64,000 bases of DNA from Cyclobacteriaceae bacterium (GCA_016787725.1 JAEUTZ010000021.1:582920-646919); one strand, 5' to 3'. Counted from the stretch's first letter, positions 55,171 through 64,000 are shown. Translations and numbers: made by a program. Notes: a model not told the origin generated them from the letters alone.

Positions 55171-55947
55171 TTATCGTCTCTTCGAAAACATCCAGCTCAG
55201 GTAATCGGGTTCGGCAAAAACATGATCCCAACTGTTGTGATTGACACCCGGAAATTCTTTGTATCGTACAGCAGCCTTGAGTTCGTTCAATTTCTTAACC
55301 ATTCTTCGCGACTCTGCTACGCCTACTACACTGTCGGCATCCCCGTGGTAGATGGAGAATGGAATTTTGCGGATGCGTTTGTCGTAGTGAAGGGCATCAC
55401 CACCCCCGCAAATGGGAGCGGCTGCTGCAAACAGATGGGGGTACCGATACACCGCTTCAAAGGTTCCCATTCCCCCCATGGATAGGCCGGTTATGTAGAT
55501 CCGTTGCTTATCGACCCCTTCTGCTGCAACAATTTGCTTTACTAAAGCAATGGCCATTTGCAACGGTTCGGGTTCTGGCCGGGTATAATCAAAATCGAAC
55601 GTAAACGGGGTTTTCGTACGATCAATGGTTACACTCCCCCAGTAACTTTCGGCCGGGCATTGAGGAAAAACAACAATGGCCGGGAAGTTGCTTTGATTTT
55701 CAGGAGCCAGAAAAAGTTTCGCCCCGTGGGTTAGTTGCTTTTCATTGTCGTTGCCCCGTTCCCCGGCCCCGTGCAGAAACAACACGACTGGATATTTTTT
55801 TGACCGGTCATAATTCTCTGGGAAGAGAATGCGGTAGGAAAGGGTATTGCCGGTAGCCGAGGTAAAGGTGCGCTTTTCAAAACGGGTAAGGTCTTGTGAC
55901 GGAAGCACGAATGGAAACAGGAGGAGGATAGAAAGCAGGAGTTTCAT
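55171..55947 (-). CDS. Secreted alpha/beta-hydrolase (esterase/dienelactone hydrolase-like)
   Basis: The 258-residue precursor has a signal peptide (MKLLLSILLLFPFVLPSQ), LFLHGAGERGNDNE (oxyanion region), the nucleophile elbow GLSMGGMGTFEA, IYHGDADSVV with the acid residue and PGVNHNSWDH with the His. This matches PHB-depolymerase/carboxylesterase-type hydrolases related to prolyl oligopeptidase. It may cleave ester-linked plant or polyester substrates; the substrate is unknown. Convergent with the outer-membrane protein gene. Confidence 0.88.
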   Translation of the reverse strand: MKLLLSILLLFPFVLPSQDLTRFEKRTFTSATGNTLSYRILFPENYDRSKKYPVVLFLHGAGERGNDNEKQLTHGAKLFLAPENQSNFPAIVVFPQCPAESYWGSVTIDRTKTPFTFDFDYTRPEPEPLQMAIALVKQIVAAEGVDKQRIYITGLSMGGMGTFEAVYRYPHLFAAAAPICGGGDALHYDKRIRKIPFSIYHGDADSVVGVAESRRMVKKLNELKAAVRYKEFPGVNHNSWDHVFAEPDYLSWMFSKRR

Positions 55948-56000
55948 GACTAACTAGAATTTGATAAAAGATACCAGGAACGATAAAGGTTTAGATAAAA

Positions 56001-56030
56001 GAGGCTTTATCCCAACAGGAATAAAGCCTC
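56001..56030 (-). terminator. Terminator of the 33-residue basic protein gene
   Basis: GAGGCTTTAT (56001-56010) and ATAAAGCCTC (56021-56030) form a perfect 10-bp stem with a 10-nt loop; the minus strand continues TTTTATC. It lies 21 bp after the stop of the small minus-strand gene. Confidence 0.8.
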
Positions 56031-56051
56031 GCTTTGAAGAGTAAGAGTCGC

Positions 56052-56153
56052 TTAGCTGTTTGCTTTCTTGGCTCTTTTTTCAGCCCGCTTTTCCTTTAAG
56101 GTTTTGGTGGGCTTCTTCTTCTCATCTTTCTTGCGATCCATTCCTTTTGACAT
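56052..56153 (-). CDS. 33-residue highly basic protein
   Basis: ATG at 56153, TAA at 56054-56052. The product, MSKGMDRKKDEKKKPTKTLK followed by EKRAEKRAKKANS, has 14 Lys or Arg. It has its own terminator, which favours a real gene. Small Lys-rich proteins of this kind occur in Bacteroidota; function is unknown, and nucleic-acid binding is only a guess from charge. Confidence 0.65.
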   Translation of the reverse strand: MSKGMDRKKDEKKKPTKTLKEKRAEKRAKKANS

Positions 56154-56192
56154 AGTAGTAATAGTTTGACACTATAAAAATAATAAAAAAAC

Positions 56193-56999
56193 TTACAGCC
56201 CAAGAACTTGCTTAACTGCCGGAATACTTTCTTCAATAATCTGGTTGTGTCCGGAATCGACTACGAGGCACGGGTGTTGCGGTAAATAACGTAACAAATG
56301 GCGCATGTTGGTAGCGGTAATGATTTTATCATGCTTGCCAACAATCAGGGTTAAGGGAATGGACTGTTCCTGAATGAGGGCAGCGATGGACTTCATGTCA
56401 AAATACAAATGGCGGAATACCACCCACGAATAATACACCCGTTCCCGTTTCTCGCGTGTGTTCATCTGGTGTTCGGCAAACCGCAGCACACCTTTGTCCA
56501 CCCACTGCCATGTGCGCAGCAGAGAAACAAGTTTGTGTAACCGGCCGGGATGGAGGATCATGCTGCGAAAGAATTTGCGCAACAGCAGGGGATAGGTAGC
56601 CAGGCTGTACCAGAAACTGGTTTTGATGCCATCGGGGGCAAGCAGGATCAGATTTTCGATGCGTGAGGGAAACAATTCCAGAGTGGCCAGAGCAAACTTC
56701 CCACCCATGCTAAAGCCCAACACGCTAAAGCGCTCCAGGTTGTTTTCATTGAAAAACCGGGTCATGATTTCGCCCCAGGTCGATTTCTCCAAAGGGTGCT
56801 CACCCTCACTCCATTTGCTTTGACCATGAAAGAACAGATCAAAGGCGAACAACGTGTAGTGCGAGCCAAGGGACTCCGTCAGCGCATCAAAGGCCTGATG
56901 GTGTTGCCCAAATCCGTGAAACAACAACAAGGCTTTCTTTCCGCTGCCGGTTTTATGATAGGCTAGTGAACTGTTTTGGTAACGAAGAATACAATCCAT
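56193..56999 (-). CDS. Alpha/beta-hydrolase fold protein
   Basis: A 268-residue cytoplasmic protein with LLLFHGFGQHHQAFDALTE (oxyanion), the nucleophile elbow GFSMGGKFALA, and IVGKHDKII with the likely acid and VDSGHNQIIEE with the His. This is the standard triad of the hydrolase superfamily (MenH/BioH-like size), without a substrate that can be named. It starts at ATG 56999 and follows the OsmC-like gene on the same strand with 36 bp between. Confidence 0.88.
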   Translation of the reverse strand: MDCILRYQNSSLAYHKTGSGKKALLLFHGFGQHHQAFDALTESLGSHYTLFAFDLFFHGQSKWSEGEHPLEKSTWGEIMTRFFNENNLERFSVLGFSMGGKFALATLELFPSRIENLILLAPDGIKTSFWYSLATYPLLLRKFFRSMILHPGRLHKLVSLLRTWQWVDKGVLRFAEHQMNTREKRERVYYSWVVFRHLYFDMKSIAALIQEQSIPLTLIVGKHDKIITATNMRHLLRYLPQHPCLVVDSGHNQIIEESIPAVKQVLGL

Positions 57000-57035
57000 T
57001 CAGCTGCCGATAAACGCACCGCCCAGCATCCCGGA

Positions 57036-57446
57036 CTACACCAATTGTGCCTCCAGTGTAATGTTTGTATTCAAGAGCTTCGAAATCGGGCAGTTTGCTT
57101 TCGCATCCGCAGCGCAGGCTTCGAATTTTTCTTTGCTGATCCCGGGCACCCGGCCCTTCAGTGCGAGGTGCGAATTTGTGATGGCGCCATCGACAAAGGT
57201 AATGCTGCAGGTTACCGTCAAGTCCTCTGCGGTGAAGCCTGCTTCGACCAGGACAAAACTAAGTTTCATGGCAAAGCACCCGCTGTGGGCGGCTGCTACC
57301 AGTTCCTCCGGGTTGGTGCCCACGCCTTCTGCGAAGCGTGAGTTAAAGGAGTATTGGGTGTTGTTGAGCACGGTGCTGGCGGTGGAGACAAGGCCCTTTC
57401 CTTCTTTTCCGGTTCCTTTCCAGTTGGCAGTGGCAGTTCGTTTCAT
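57036..57446 (-). CDS. OsmC-family peroxide reductase
   Basis: The 136-residue protein has two conserved Cys in AAHSGCFAMKLSF and LTVTCSITFVDG, the OsmC pair used to reduce organic hydroperoxides. NTQYSFNSRFAEGVGTNPEEL is the family's substrate-pocket region. Starts at ATG 57446 (MKRTATANWKG). It likely protects against organic peroxides; lipoyl-based recycling is known for the family. Confidence 0.92.
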   Translation of the reverse strand: MKRTATANWKGTGKEGKGLVSTASTVLNNTQYSFNSRFAEGVGTNPEELVAAAHSGCFAMKLSFVLVEAGFTAEDLTVTCSITFVDGAITNSHLALKGRVPGISKEKFEACAADAKANCPISKLLNTNITLEAQLV

Positions 57447-57544
57447 AATGGTAATTTTTTGGAAACAAGTTACAATTTGATTTTGAGATTGTTCACCTTA
57501 AAATAAGAGTAACCCTCATGCCTTCCATATTTAAGCAAGAGTGA

Positions 57545-57558
57545 TTAAGTTTACTTAA
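57545..57558. promoter_or_regulatory. Inverted repeat before the propeller kinase
   Basis: TTAAGT and ACTTAA form a perfect inverted repeat around TT, 12 bp before the GTG of the sensor kinase. It may be an operator. Tentative. Confidence 0.3.
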
Positions 57559-57570
57559 ACACCTTTACCT

Positions 57571-60500
57571 GTGCGTTCGGCCTGTTCTTTCCGTTGGCAC
57601 CTCAGTTCAGTGCTCGTTCTTATACTGATTTTGCCAGGATTTAGTCAGACTATTGCCCCCCGCTTTGAGACGCTGGATGTTGAAAATGGATTATCCCAAA
57701 ACTCAGTGTATCGCATCTTTCAAGATCGCATAGGGTTTATTTGGTTTGGAACAGCGGATGGCCTGAACCGATATGATGGGAACACCATCCGAGTCTTTAA
57801 GTACACCGCGCCCTCGATTGCATTTGCCAATTCCAATACCGTACGCGGTTTGCTCCTCGAGGATCAGCAAGGGCGCATTTGGTATGCCAATGAAACCGGG
57901 ATCTACTTCTATAATCCAGTCACCGAAAAAATTGAGCAGGCCTATGATTTTCTGACCAAGCAAGGATCAGGATTTGTTTACTATAGTGCGCTGGCATTGG
58001 ACGAACAAGGTGATTTTTGGTTGTTGGACCCCGGTCGTGGAGTCATCCGTTTCTCCATTTACACGAAATTAGTCGAAACGTTTAAATATCCATCGAGCAT
58101 CCGCCCGGGAGAGTATGCACTCGATCCCCAATCCGGAAAACGATACTTTTATTTACAGGTCCCAAACCGAAACGGTGTTTTACGCTTTGATAAAAATGCT
58201 CATACGTATGATTGGATATTTGAAGACCTGCCCAATGTGAATGTGGTTGCAGAAAGCACTCAACTTTTCGTCAGTAAAAATGAATCTCTGTTTTTTTACG
58301 ACTCCACAAACCATCGACTGGAACCTATACCCATTCAAACAATAAGTACCATTTCGTATGCCCAACAAGATGCCTTTGGCCGGTACTGGGTTGCCACACG
58401 CGGTGACGGGTTGCACGTAATTGATCGAGGCAAACCCTGGGTGTTTCGCAATGATCGGTCAAAGCTTAAAACACTACCTTCGAATTTCGTCACCCGTTTA
58501 TTTATCGATGCTGATCAGAATCTTTGGATTGGGATGGATGGAGGAGGGGTTAGTCGATTGGATTTAAGACCACCTCGTTTTAATATCTTCTCACTTTCGG
58601 ATGGTGACCCTGTGATGAAAGATTATTTTATTCGATGCTTCTATGAAGACGACCATGGTCGTATTTGGTTTGGAACCTTGCAGGATGGATTTTTTATATT
58701 CGATCCTCAGAATAAAAGGATCAAGAAGTACTCGAGTGAGAATGGATTGCCGGGAAATTCTGTCGGAAGTATTTTTCGCGATCGAAAGGGTCAGGTTTGG
58801 ATTGGCTATAATCAGGGAATTTCCAGGTTTGATGAAGCCACGGGAAAATTCTATCCGGTGCCGATGGAACACGCCCAGTATTTTAACAGGGACGATAATT
58901 ATGTGACCCAGATAATCGAATTACCATCGGGCGAACTGTTGCTGTCTTGTTATTATGGTATTTATAAAATTGAACAAGATAAAGAGGGTCGGTATCGCTG
59001 CACCAATTGGAAAGAATTTACGTCTCGTGCAGTCGGAATTATTCAAACACCCGATGGACATTATTGGGTAGCATCGCAGGTACAAGGGCTATATCATGTG
59101 TATCCGGAGGAGCCCCGCACCCTGGACACTCGTGTATTTTTCAGTCGTATCAATTTAAAAAGCATCCACCAGGATGAACAGAACCCGCAGCTACTTTGGC
59201 TTTCTTCGGGCGCGGGACTCATCCGTTTTGATACCCAAACAGGCAGCTACAAACTCTATGATGAACAGGCTGGCATTCCCGGCAGTTTTGTTTATGGACT
59301 GCTGGAAGCGGCAGATCATAACTTTTGGCTTAGTACGAATTCAGGACTTTGTTTTTTTGACCGGAAGAACGAAACCTTCCAACACTTTACGGTGGCCGAT
59401 GGGCTTCAAAGCAATGAGTTCAACTCCGGAGCCTTTTACAAAGGTCCATCAGGCACCTTGTATTTTGGTGGCATCAAAGGCTTCAACTGGTTTTCAACCG
59501 GAGCGGAAAGACCTACGCGCACCCCACCCCGATCCAGGGTCACCTCCGTTCAGGTAAATGAGGTCGTTGTTTCTCACGACAGTACCTTCTATTTCACACG
59601 ATCTTTAGCCCGACCTCATCATCAAAATGATTATGTCTTTGAATTTGCGGTTTTTAACTATACGCATCCGGAAGCCAACAAAGTACAATACATGTTGACG
59701 GGGTGGGATCAGAACTGGATAACCACCGATCAAAAAGTAGCGCGCTATTCGAATCTCTCACCCGGATCGTATCATTTTAAGGTTCGGGCTTCCACCGGTA
59801 ACTCGGCCTGGGGGCCGGAAGATCAAGTCAGCATTCTTATTCGATCCCCGTTTTGGCGGACGGCCTGGTTTTATGGTATATGTAGTCTAATCGTACTCGG
59901 CATGCTGGGGGCGGGTACACGATTTATTGCGCACCGAAAGGTTGAAAAGAAAATCCGGGAATTGGAGATGCAACGAGCTGTATGGGAGGAGCGGGAACGG
60001 ATTAGCAAAGATATTCACGATGATCTGGGTACCGGCCTCTCAAAGATTTCCATCCTCAGTGAGCTTGCCAAGCAATCCAAAAGTGCGGATGACTTCACGC
60101 AACGCCAACTGGAGAAAATATCAGACTCATCCCATGAATTGATTGATAACCTGGGGGAATTAATCTGGTCACATAATCCGGCTAACGATAGCTTAATGAA
60201 ACTGTTTTGGTATATCCGCGAGCACTTGAGTCCGGTTTTTGATGGTACGACAACCGTCTTGCAATTATCTTTGCCCGACCTGACTACCGATCGATCGGTA
60301 CCTGCTGCCTGGCGCAGAAATGTTTTTTTAGCCGTGAAGGAATCGTTGCACAATGTGTTGAAACATGCACAGGCTTCGCGGGTGGAATTGGATTTTAAAG
60401 TACATGATCAACACTTACATATTTATATCACAGACAATGGAGGGGGGTTTGATCCCAGCCGCACGACACCGGGCAATGGACTCATTAACATCAGAAAACG

Positions 60501-60582
60501 CATGGCTGATTGTGGAGGGAGTGTCTCGATCGAAAGTCAGCTGGGTGCGGGTACGCAGATCCACCTGATTGTTCCACTATGA
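57571..60582 (+). CDS. Two-component sensor kinase with beta-propeller domain
   Basis: The 1003-residue protein has a signal peptide (GTG start, WHLSSVLVLILILPGFSQ), about a dozen propeller blades of the FQDRIGFIWFGTADGLNRYDG type (about 40-640), a Y_Y_Y-like domain (about 660-755, YSNLSPGSYHFKVRAS), a membrane helix (about 765-785), a HisKA_3 domain with His816 in ISKDIHDDLGTGL and an HATPase domain ending ITDNGGGFD. It is a periplasmic ligand sensor of a kind common in Bacteroidota. The response regulator gene follows 53 bp downstream. Confidence 0.95.
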   Translation: MRSACSFRWHLSSVLVLILILPGFSQTIAPRFETLDVENGLSQNSVYRIFQDRIGFIWFGTADGLNRYDGNTIRVFKYTAPSIAFANSNTVRGLLLEDQQGRIWYANETGIYFYNPVTEKIEQAYDFLTKQGSGFVYYSALALDEQGDFWLLDPGRGVIRFSIYTKLVETFKYPSSIRPGEYALDPQSGKRYFYLQVPNRNGVLRFDKNAHTYDWIFEDLPNVNVVAESTQLFVSKNESLFFYDSTNHRLEPIPIQTISTISYAQQDAFGRYWVATRGDGLHVIDRGKPWVFRNDRSKLKTLPSNFVTRLFIDADQNLWIGMDGGGVSRLDLRPPRFNIFSLSDGDPVMKDYFIRCFYEDDHGRIWFGTLQDGFFIFDPQNKRIKKYSSENGLPGNSVGSIFRDRKGQVWIGYNQGISRFDEATGKFYPVPMEHAQYFNRDDNYVTQIIELPSGELLLSCYYGIYKIEQDKEGRYRCTNWKEFTSRAVGIIQTPDGHYWVASQVQGLYHVYPEEPRTLDTRVFFSRINLKSIHQDEQNPQLLWLSSGAGLIRFDTQTGSYKLYDEQAGIPGSFVYGLLEAADHNFWLSTNSGLCFFDRKNETFQHFTVADGLQSNEFNSGAFYKGPSGTLYFGGIKGFNWFSTGAERPTRTPPRSRVTSVQVNEVVVSHDSTFYFTRSLARPHHQNDYVFEFAVFNYTHPEANKVQYMLTGWDQNWITTDQKVARYSNLSPGSYHFKVRASTGNSAWGPEDQVSILIRSPFWRTAWFYGICSLIVLGMLGAGTRFIAHRKVEKKIRELEMQRAVWEERERISKDIHDDLGTGLSKISILSELAKQSKSADDFTQRQLEKISDSSHELIDNLGELIWSHNPANDSLMKLFWYIREHLSPVFDGTTTVLQLSLPDLTTDRSVPAAWRRNVFLAVKESLHNVLKHAQASRVELDFKVHDQHLHIYITDNGGGFDPSRTTPGNGLINIRKRMADCGGSVSIESQLGAGTQIHLIVPL

Positions 60583-60635
60583 TTTACTACTTTCATGCGA
60601 TTGTTTAATAGGGATAGACTCACCAGCTTTCTATT

Positions 60636-61259
60636 ATGATCAAGGTGGCTATTGTGGAAGATATTGACGATATCCGGAAAGGGTTAGCGATGATTGTGAA
60701 TACCAATGATAGCCTGGAGTGTAAACATACGTTTGCTGATGCGGATAAAGCATTTGCTGTTCTTTCGGTACAACCGGTGGATGTGGTATTGGTGGACATT
60801 AACTTGCCCGGGGGTATTAATGGCATTGAGCTGGTACATAAACTGAAACCGGTACATCCCCACATGCAGTTTATGATGTGTACTGTCTATGAAGACAGTG
60901 AGCTTGTTTTCAAAGCATTGAAAGTAGGCGCAACGGGATACATTTTAAAGAAGACTCCCCCGGCCAAATTGCTGGAGGCAATCCAGGAGATATATGAAGG
61001 AGGCTCCCCCATGAGCGCACAGATCGCACGCAAAGTGATCTCGTCTTTTCAAAAGCCGGTACTCAACGATGTGACACAATTGCTAACCAAACGTGAACAA
61101 GAGTTGCTTGATTTACTAGCACAGGGCTTTCGGTATAAGGAAATTGCTGATAAGTTAAGTTTATCAATTGATACGATCCGTACGCACATCCGAAATATCT
61201 ATCGCAAACTGGAAGTGCAAAGCAGAGCGGAAGCGTTGAATAAAATTTACCCACACTAA
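60636..61259 (+). CDS. NarL/LuxR-type response regulator
   Basis: The 207-residue protein has a receiver domain (about 1-120) with phospho-acceptor Asp54 in VVLVDINLPGG and a LuxR-type HTH (about 142-205, LTKREQELLDLLAQGFRYKEIADKL). It is the partner of the propeller kinase immediately upstream, whose HisKA_3 type usually phosphorylates this class. Target genes are not evident, though the minus-strand genes 61317-63568 are adjacent. Confidence 0.94.
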   Translation: MIKVAIVEDIDDIRKGLAMIVNTNDSLECKHTFADADKAFAVLSVQPVDVVLVDINLPGGINGIELVHKLKPVHPHMQFMMCTVYEDSELVFKALKVGATGYILKKTPPAKLLEAIQEIYEGGSPMSAQIARKVISSFQKPVLNDVTQLLTKREQELLDLLAQGFRYKEIADKLSLSIDTIRTHIRNIYRKLEVQSRAEALNKIYPH

Positions 61260-61316
61260 TGGTAAGCCGGAGAGCCCCGGCATTTAAAAAAAAACGGGCA
61301 GGCGTGATTTTCTTAC

Positions 61317-61877
61317 TTATTTTATAAGGATCCAGAGGATGAAGAAGACTAACGCACCGGTAAAAGCAACAGTACCCAGCACACCCAGGGCACTTGCGGC
61401 AGCGCTAAAAGCAACAAACAGAATACCTACTAAGAGGAGAATACCTGCCCAGGATAAGTATTTGTAGCGGGGCATTTCCTTTATTCTTGATATGGAGTAT
61501 GCTTTGCCGGTTCTTTCATAATTCAGCACCCTTTTCGGTACTTCGCGTTTAATCGATTTAATCTCTGATTTACTTAACGGATAAGAATAGTTTGATTTTA
61601 TATCAGTTGGGATCACCAAGGTCAATTGCTCGCCCGGTTCATCCAGGAGCACGAGGTCACTCCGTAGGGAAGTTAATAACGGTGGTTTATCTTGATTTTT
61701 CAAAGGGACTTGGTCGCTACCCAGTGAAGAACCCCAAGGAGGAGGGTTGATTGAATTGAATTTCTGGTAATCGTTGAAATGGGCTCCATACCGATGTGAA
61801 GAGCAGCCCATGATGAGGATAACACTCATCATAGGCAAAACCCTGGAGCTTACGCATTCGTTGGATTTACGAGTCAT
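61317..61877 (-). CDS. Uncharacterised lipoprotein with two C-terminal membrane helices
   Basis: From the ATG at 61877 the precursor has 186 residues; a possible lipobox is VILIMGC (Met at -2 is atypical). Middle region: LTVIPTDIKSNYSYPLSKSEIKSIKREVPKRVL. The C-terminal about 45 residues form two membrane helices (YLSWAGILLLVGILFVAFSA and FTGALVFFILWILI). No family is recognised. It lies 26 bp after the stop of the secreted protein gene on the same strand, so the two are probably co-transcribed. Confidence 0.65.
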   Translation of the reverse strand: MTRKSNECVSSRVLPMMSVILIMGCSSHRYGAHFNDYQKFNSINPPPWGSSLGSDQVPLKNQDKPPLLTSLRSDLVLLDEPGEQLTLVIPTDIKSNYSYPLSKSEIKSIKREVPKRVLNYERTGKAYSISRIKEMPRYKYLSWAGILLLVGILFVAFSAAASALGVLGTVAFTGALVFFILWILIK

Positions 61878-61903
61878 TTGATCGTGTACCTGTACCAATG
61901 GAA

Positions 61904-63568
61904 TCAATCAAACGAAGCTTTGCCCACCCAGAGTACAGATTCATTATCATCTTTACCGAAATACACAATACAATTTTGTTCGGGCACAAAGGTCCCCGGG
62001 AATGTCTGATACACAAAATACTTCTTGCCTCCGAATACCTTAAAGTCAGCGATGGATGTTTTTTCTAAATCAATTTTTGTGATTCGGGGATAGTACTCCA
62101 CGTTCTCAATGGACCCCGTCCAGAAGTCGCGCTCTCCTTTTGCCTCCAGTATTTCCCAATACACTGTTTTGCCATCCGCACCGAAATAAAAACTTTGAGG
62201 CATTTCGAAGATGGCGCTCTTCTTGGTTTCAAACATCCGGTCCACCGCATATTGTGCTTTTAACTCACCTTTCGAGTCAAGATGCAGACACACAATGTCT
62301 CCATAGGTGGTTAGGAATAATGGATTTTGAAGTGAGCCCACGTTCGCTCTTCCTAAAAGCTGACCCGCTATCAGGTACTCATTGTCCGGAGTAACTTCAA
62401 ACTTGTGTATCGAGAATTTCTTTCCTTTATATGGGGACGCTCCCTTATCGGAAGGAGGTGTTTTCATTTTGGCCTTTAAGTTTTTTAGGGGAGCCATGGT
62501 AGCAAAGTCTACTTTGCCACCCGAGATACGCATGATATGGAAGTTATCCATTTCTTCATTGGCGGCTTTATTGTATTTAGCGCGCTGGGGATTCTCAGCA
62601 TCACCACCCGAGCCGATGAAGCAAGGACCTTCGATTTCAGCGTAGTCTTCAAATACTTCTTCAAAGGCCTTTTTGCCATCCAGGGATTGCCCAAACAGAT
62701 ACACCGATCCATCAATTACGGTAGCGTTGGTATATAAGGTGGCCGGATTCTGAGTTTGGAAAGTGACTTTATTTTTCAACGTACCCCCCATGTCGTAATG
62801 CAGGTATACATATTCAGAAATATTGGGCGAGCCTTTCTGTGGGGCTAATAGCACAATGAAATCCTGCTTGCCCACCGCCTTGCCAGCTTCCATTTCGGAG
62901 ATCATTTGCGAATACACAACCGAATAATTTCCGGTTACATCCAATGCCTTTTCGGTTACGTTGCCATCAAAGTCAACATTCAGAATGACATATCGTTTTG
63001 GATTTTTCTTATCCTTCGTCTCTACATATCCCAAGATCGCCAACTTGTTGTCATCTTCCCGCCACCAGGATGCTATGCCAAAGTAGGGTTTGTCTTCATC
63101 GGATTTGATTTTACCAGCTTCTACATCTACGTCTTTTACCTTCTCGTAACGCTGTTTTTTGTAATTCCAATTGCTGTAAACCCGGTTAGCTGTTACCACT
63201 CTTACTTTCATGCTGAGCACATCAAAGGAATTACATTTCGTACCGCCCACAAAGGCATTCATCACCTTAACCGTTTTGTCCGGTTTGACTTCCTTATTTT
63301 CACTGGTCCCCTTTTTTTCAATGAACTTCAGACTTTTGTCAAACACATAATCTTCATAATTCACAGCCGCACTCTTTTTCTCAATTTTGTTTTGATAGAT
63401 GACATGAATGTTTCCATCCGGCTCCATGCGTACCTCATCAATATAGCCTTTCTGTGCTTCCTTGCTTAGCTTTTGTGCTGATTCGGTGATCGTTTGGGCC
63501 TGGCAAGGCATACTCACTGCACACAAAAGAATAATTATTGCGTTGGGGATCGGCTTATGATTTTTCAT
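61904..63568 (-). CDS. Uncharacterised secreted protein, 554 residues
   Basis: ATG at 63568 gives a signal peptide (PNAIIILLCAVSMPCQAQ); the upstream extension is not conserved-looking. The mature protein is beta-rich with repeated strand patterns (GTKCNSFDVLSMKVRVVTANRVY, FGIASWWREDDNKLAILGYVETKD, GSVYLFGQSLDGKKAFEEV) that may form a propeller. No family is recognised. It is followed by the lipoprotein above, suggesting a joint envelope function. Confidence 0.72.
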   Translation of the reverse strand: MKNHKPIPNAIIILLCAVSMPCQAQTITESAQKLSKEAQKGYIDEVRMEPDGNIHVIYQNKIEKKSAAVNYEDYVFDKSLKFIEKKGTSENKEVKPDKTVKVMNAFVGGTKCNSFDVLSMKVRVVTANRVYSNWNYKKQRYEKVKDVDVEAGKIKSDEDKPYFGIASWWREDDNKLAILGYVETKDKKNPKRYVILNVDFDGNVTEKALDVTGNYSVVYSQMISEMEAGKAVGKQDFIVLLAPQKGSPNISEYVYLHYDMGGTLKNKVTFQTQNPATLYTNATVIDGSVYLFGQSLDGKKAFEEVFEDYAEIEGPCFIGSGGDAENPQRAKYNKAANEEMDNFHIMRISGGKVDFATMAPLKNLKAKMKTPPSDKGASPYKGKKFSIHKFEVTPDNEYLIAGQLLGRANVGSLQNPLFLTTYGDIVCLHLDSKGELKAQYAVDRMFETKKSAIFEMPQSFYFGADGKTVYWEILEAKGERDFWTGSIENVEYYPRITKIDLEKTSIADFKVFGGKKYFVYQTFPGTFVPEQNCIVYFGKDDNESVLWVGKASFD

Positions 63569-63667
63569 AGGGTGTTTGATTTTGTACCAAATTGGCAAGC
63601 TTCCCATTGCACCACAATCGCATGAAAATGTGATTTACCATTGCGGTACAAAAGTTTAGCTTGGGAT

Positions 63668-64000
63668 GTGTATTTATTAAAATCAACGTATTGGTTAGGC
63701 ACATGGCTACTTGCGCTGATCCTGCTGCTGTTCTCTCCTCCAGCCATCGGCCAGCGCAACATGCTCATCAGCCCCGAAAAGCAATGGCTTGCAAAAGGAA
63801 AGGAGCAGTACGAAAAGGGAAATTACGCGGAAGCCATTGCCCTGCTCACGCAGGCGTTAGCCAAAGACAGCACGCAACTGGAAGCAAACTACTACCTGGG
63901 GCTGGCCTACGTACAAACCGGAGACGATGAGGCGGCCATCCCGTTGCTTGCTTACTATACTGCTCATGCTAAGTCCAGTGCCGGGAGTACGCTCGAAAAA
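63668..64000 (+). CDS. TPR-repeat secreted protein, 3' partial
   Basis: The frame from GTG 63668 (VYLLKSTYWLGTWLLALILL) is open to the window edge with no stop. A signal peptide ends near PPAIGQ; a start codon further upstream is not available in frame. The mature part has WLAKGKEQYEKGNYAEAIAL and EANYYLGLAYVQTGDDEAAI, two TPR units. A longer, out-of-frame open frame at 63661-63930 is spurious. Confidence 0.75.
   Translation, partial: MYLLKSTYWLGTWLLALILLLFSPPAIGQRNMLISPEKQWLAKGKEQYEKGNYAEAIALLTQALAKDSTQLEANYYLGLAYVQTGDDEAAIPLLAYYTAHAKSSAGSTLEK

Noticed and set aside
63661-63930. 89-residue frame at the right edge
   Set aside because: The TPR protein is in another frame (from GTG 63668), with a signal peptide and TPR pattern.
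1-64000. Mobile elements, prophage or CRISPR arrays
   Set aside because: I looked for transposase motifs, att-type repeats, phage genes and regularly spaced repeats and found none.

Overview
The window is about 64 kb of a Bacteroidota chromosome, most likely from the order Cytophagales. The evidence is a gliding-motility ABC transporter (gldA-gldF-gldG), a large secreted protein with a type IX secretion (type B, CHU_C-like) sorting domain, an L25/Ctc protein with an Ala/Pro tail, TAnnTTTG-type -7 promoter boxes and almost no Shine-Dalgarno sequences. I see no insertion sequence, prophage, CRISPR array, rRNA or plasmid gene. Genes are densely packed, and no gene-free stretch exceeds about 260 bp.

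Layout. 1-4.2 kb: cation transport and membrane genes (HlyC/CorC-type CBS protein cut by the window edge, CorA, MscS) and a polyprenyl diphosphate synthase. 4.2-6.3 kb: an unrecognised small protein and a secreted thioredoxin-fold protein. 6.4-11.9 kb: gldA-gldF-gldG-DUF4340, then dnaN. 12-14.1 kb: an NfeD-like/flotillin pair. 14.2-20.3 kb (minus strand): a lipid and translation operon reading pdxA, TerB-like, DUF177, rpmF, fabH, efp, accB, accC. 20.4-24.5 kb: rsmA, mgtE, a pentapeptide-repeat membrane protein, greA, a HIT protein. 24.5-27.6 kb: gpsA with an overlapping acyltransferase (G3P synthesis and probable acylation). 27.7-34.3 kb: T9SS cargo, a DCC thiol protein, fabD, folK, sppA. 34.5-37.4 kb: three mini-proteins divergent from a TPR sensor histidine kinase. 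37.5-39.9 kb: metG and a small secreted protein. 40.1-42.3 kb: a sulfur-redox cassette (SQR-like flavoprotein, DsrC/TusE-like, DsrE-like). 42.3-44.8 kb: pth, rplY, prs, tRNA-Gln. 44.9-53.5 kb: a DUF4136 lipoprotein, ppc, a GH51 arabinofuranosidase, purL. 53.6-57.4 kb: an uncharacterised envelope cassette, two hydrolases, a tiny basic protein, an OsmC protein. 57.6-61.3 kb: a propeller-type sensor kinase with its LuxR-type regulator. 61.3-64 kb: two unrecognised envelope proteins and the start of a TPR protein.

The best candidate for an undescribed system is at 34.5-37.4 kb. Two tandem 41-codon lipoprotein genes and one 55-codon secreted-peptide gene share a C-terminal motif, I-[KE]-P-A-(x2)-G-G-x-A-x3-I-K-R. 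They lie directly upstream of, and divergent from, a histidine kinase with a predicted periplasmic TPR sensor. A secreted-peptide/sensor pair is an inference worth testing. Secondary points of interest are an EF-P with Asn at the modified tip position, an FNR-like box in front of the sulfur cassette, a self-complementary repeat inserted in frame in purL, and a 30-residue membrane peptide in an unknown envelope cassette.
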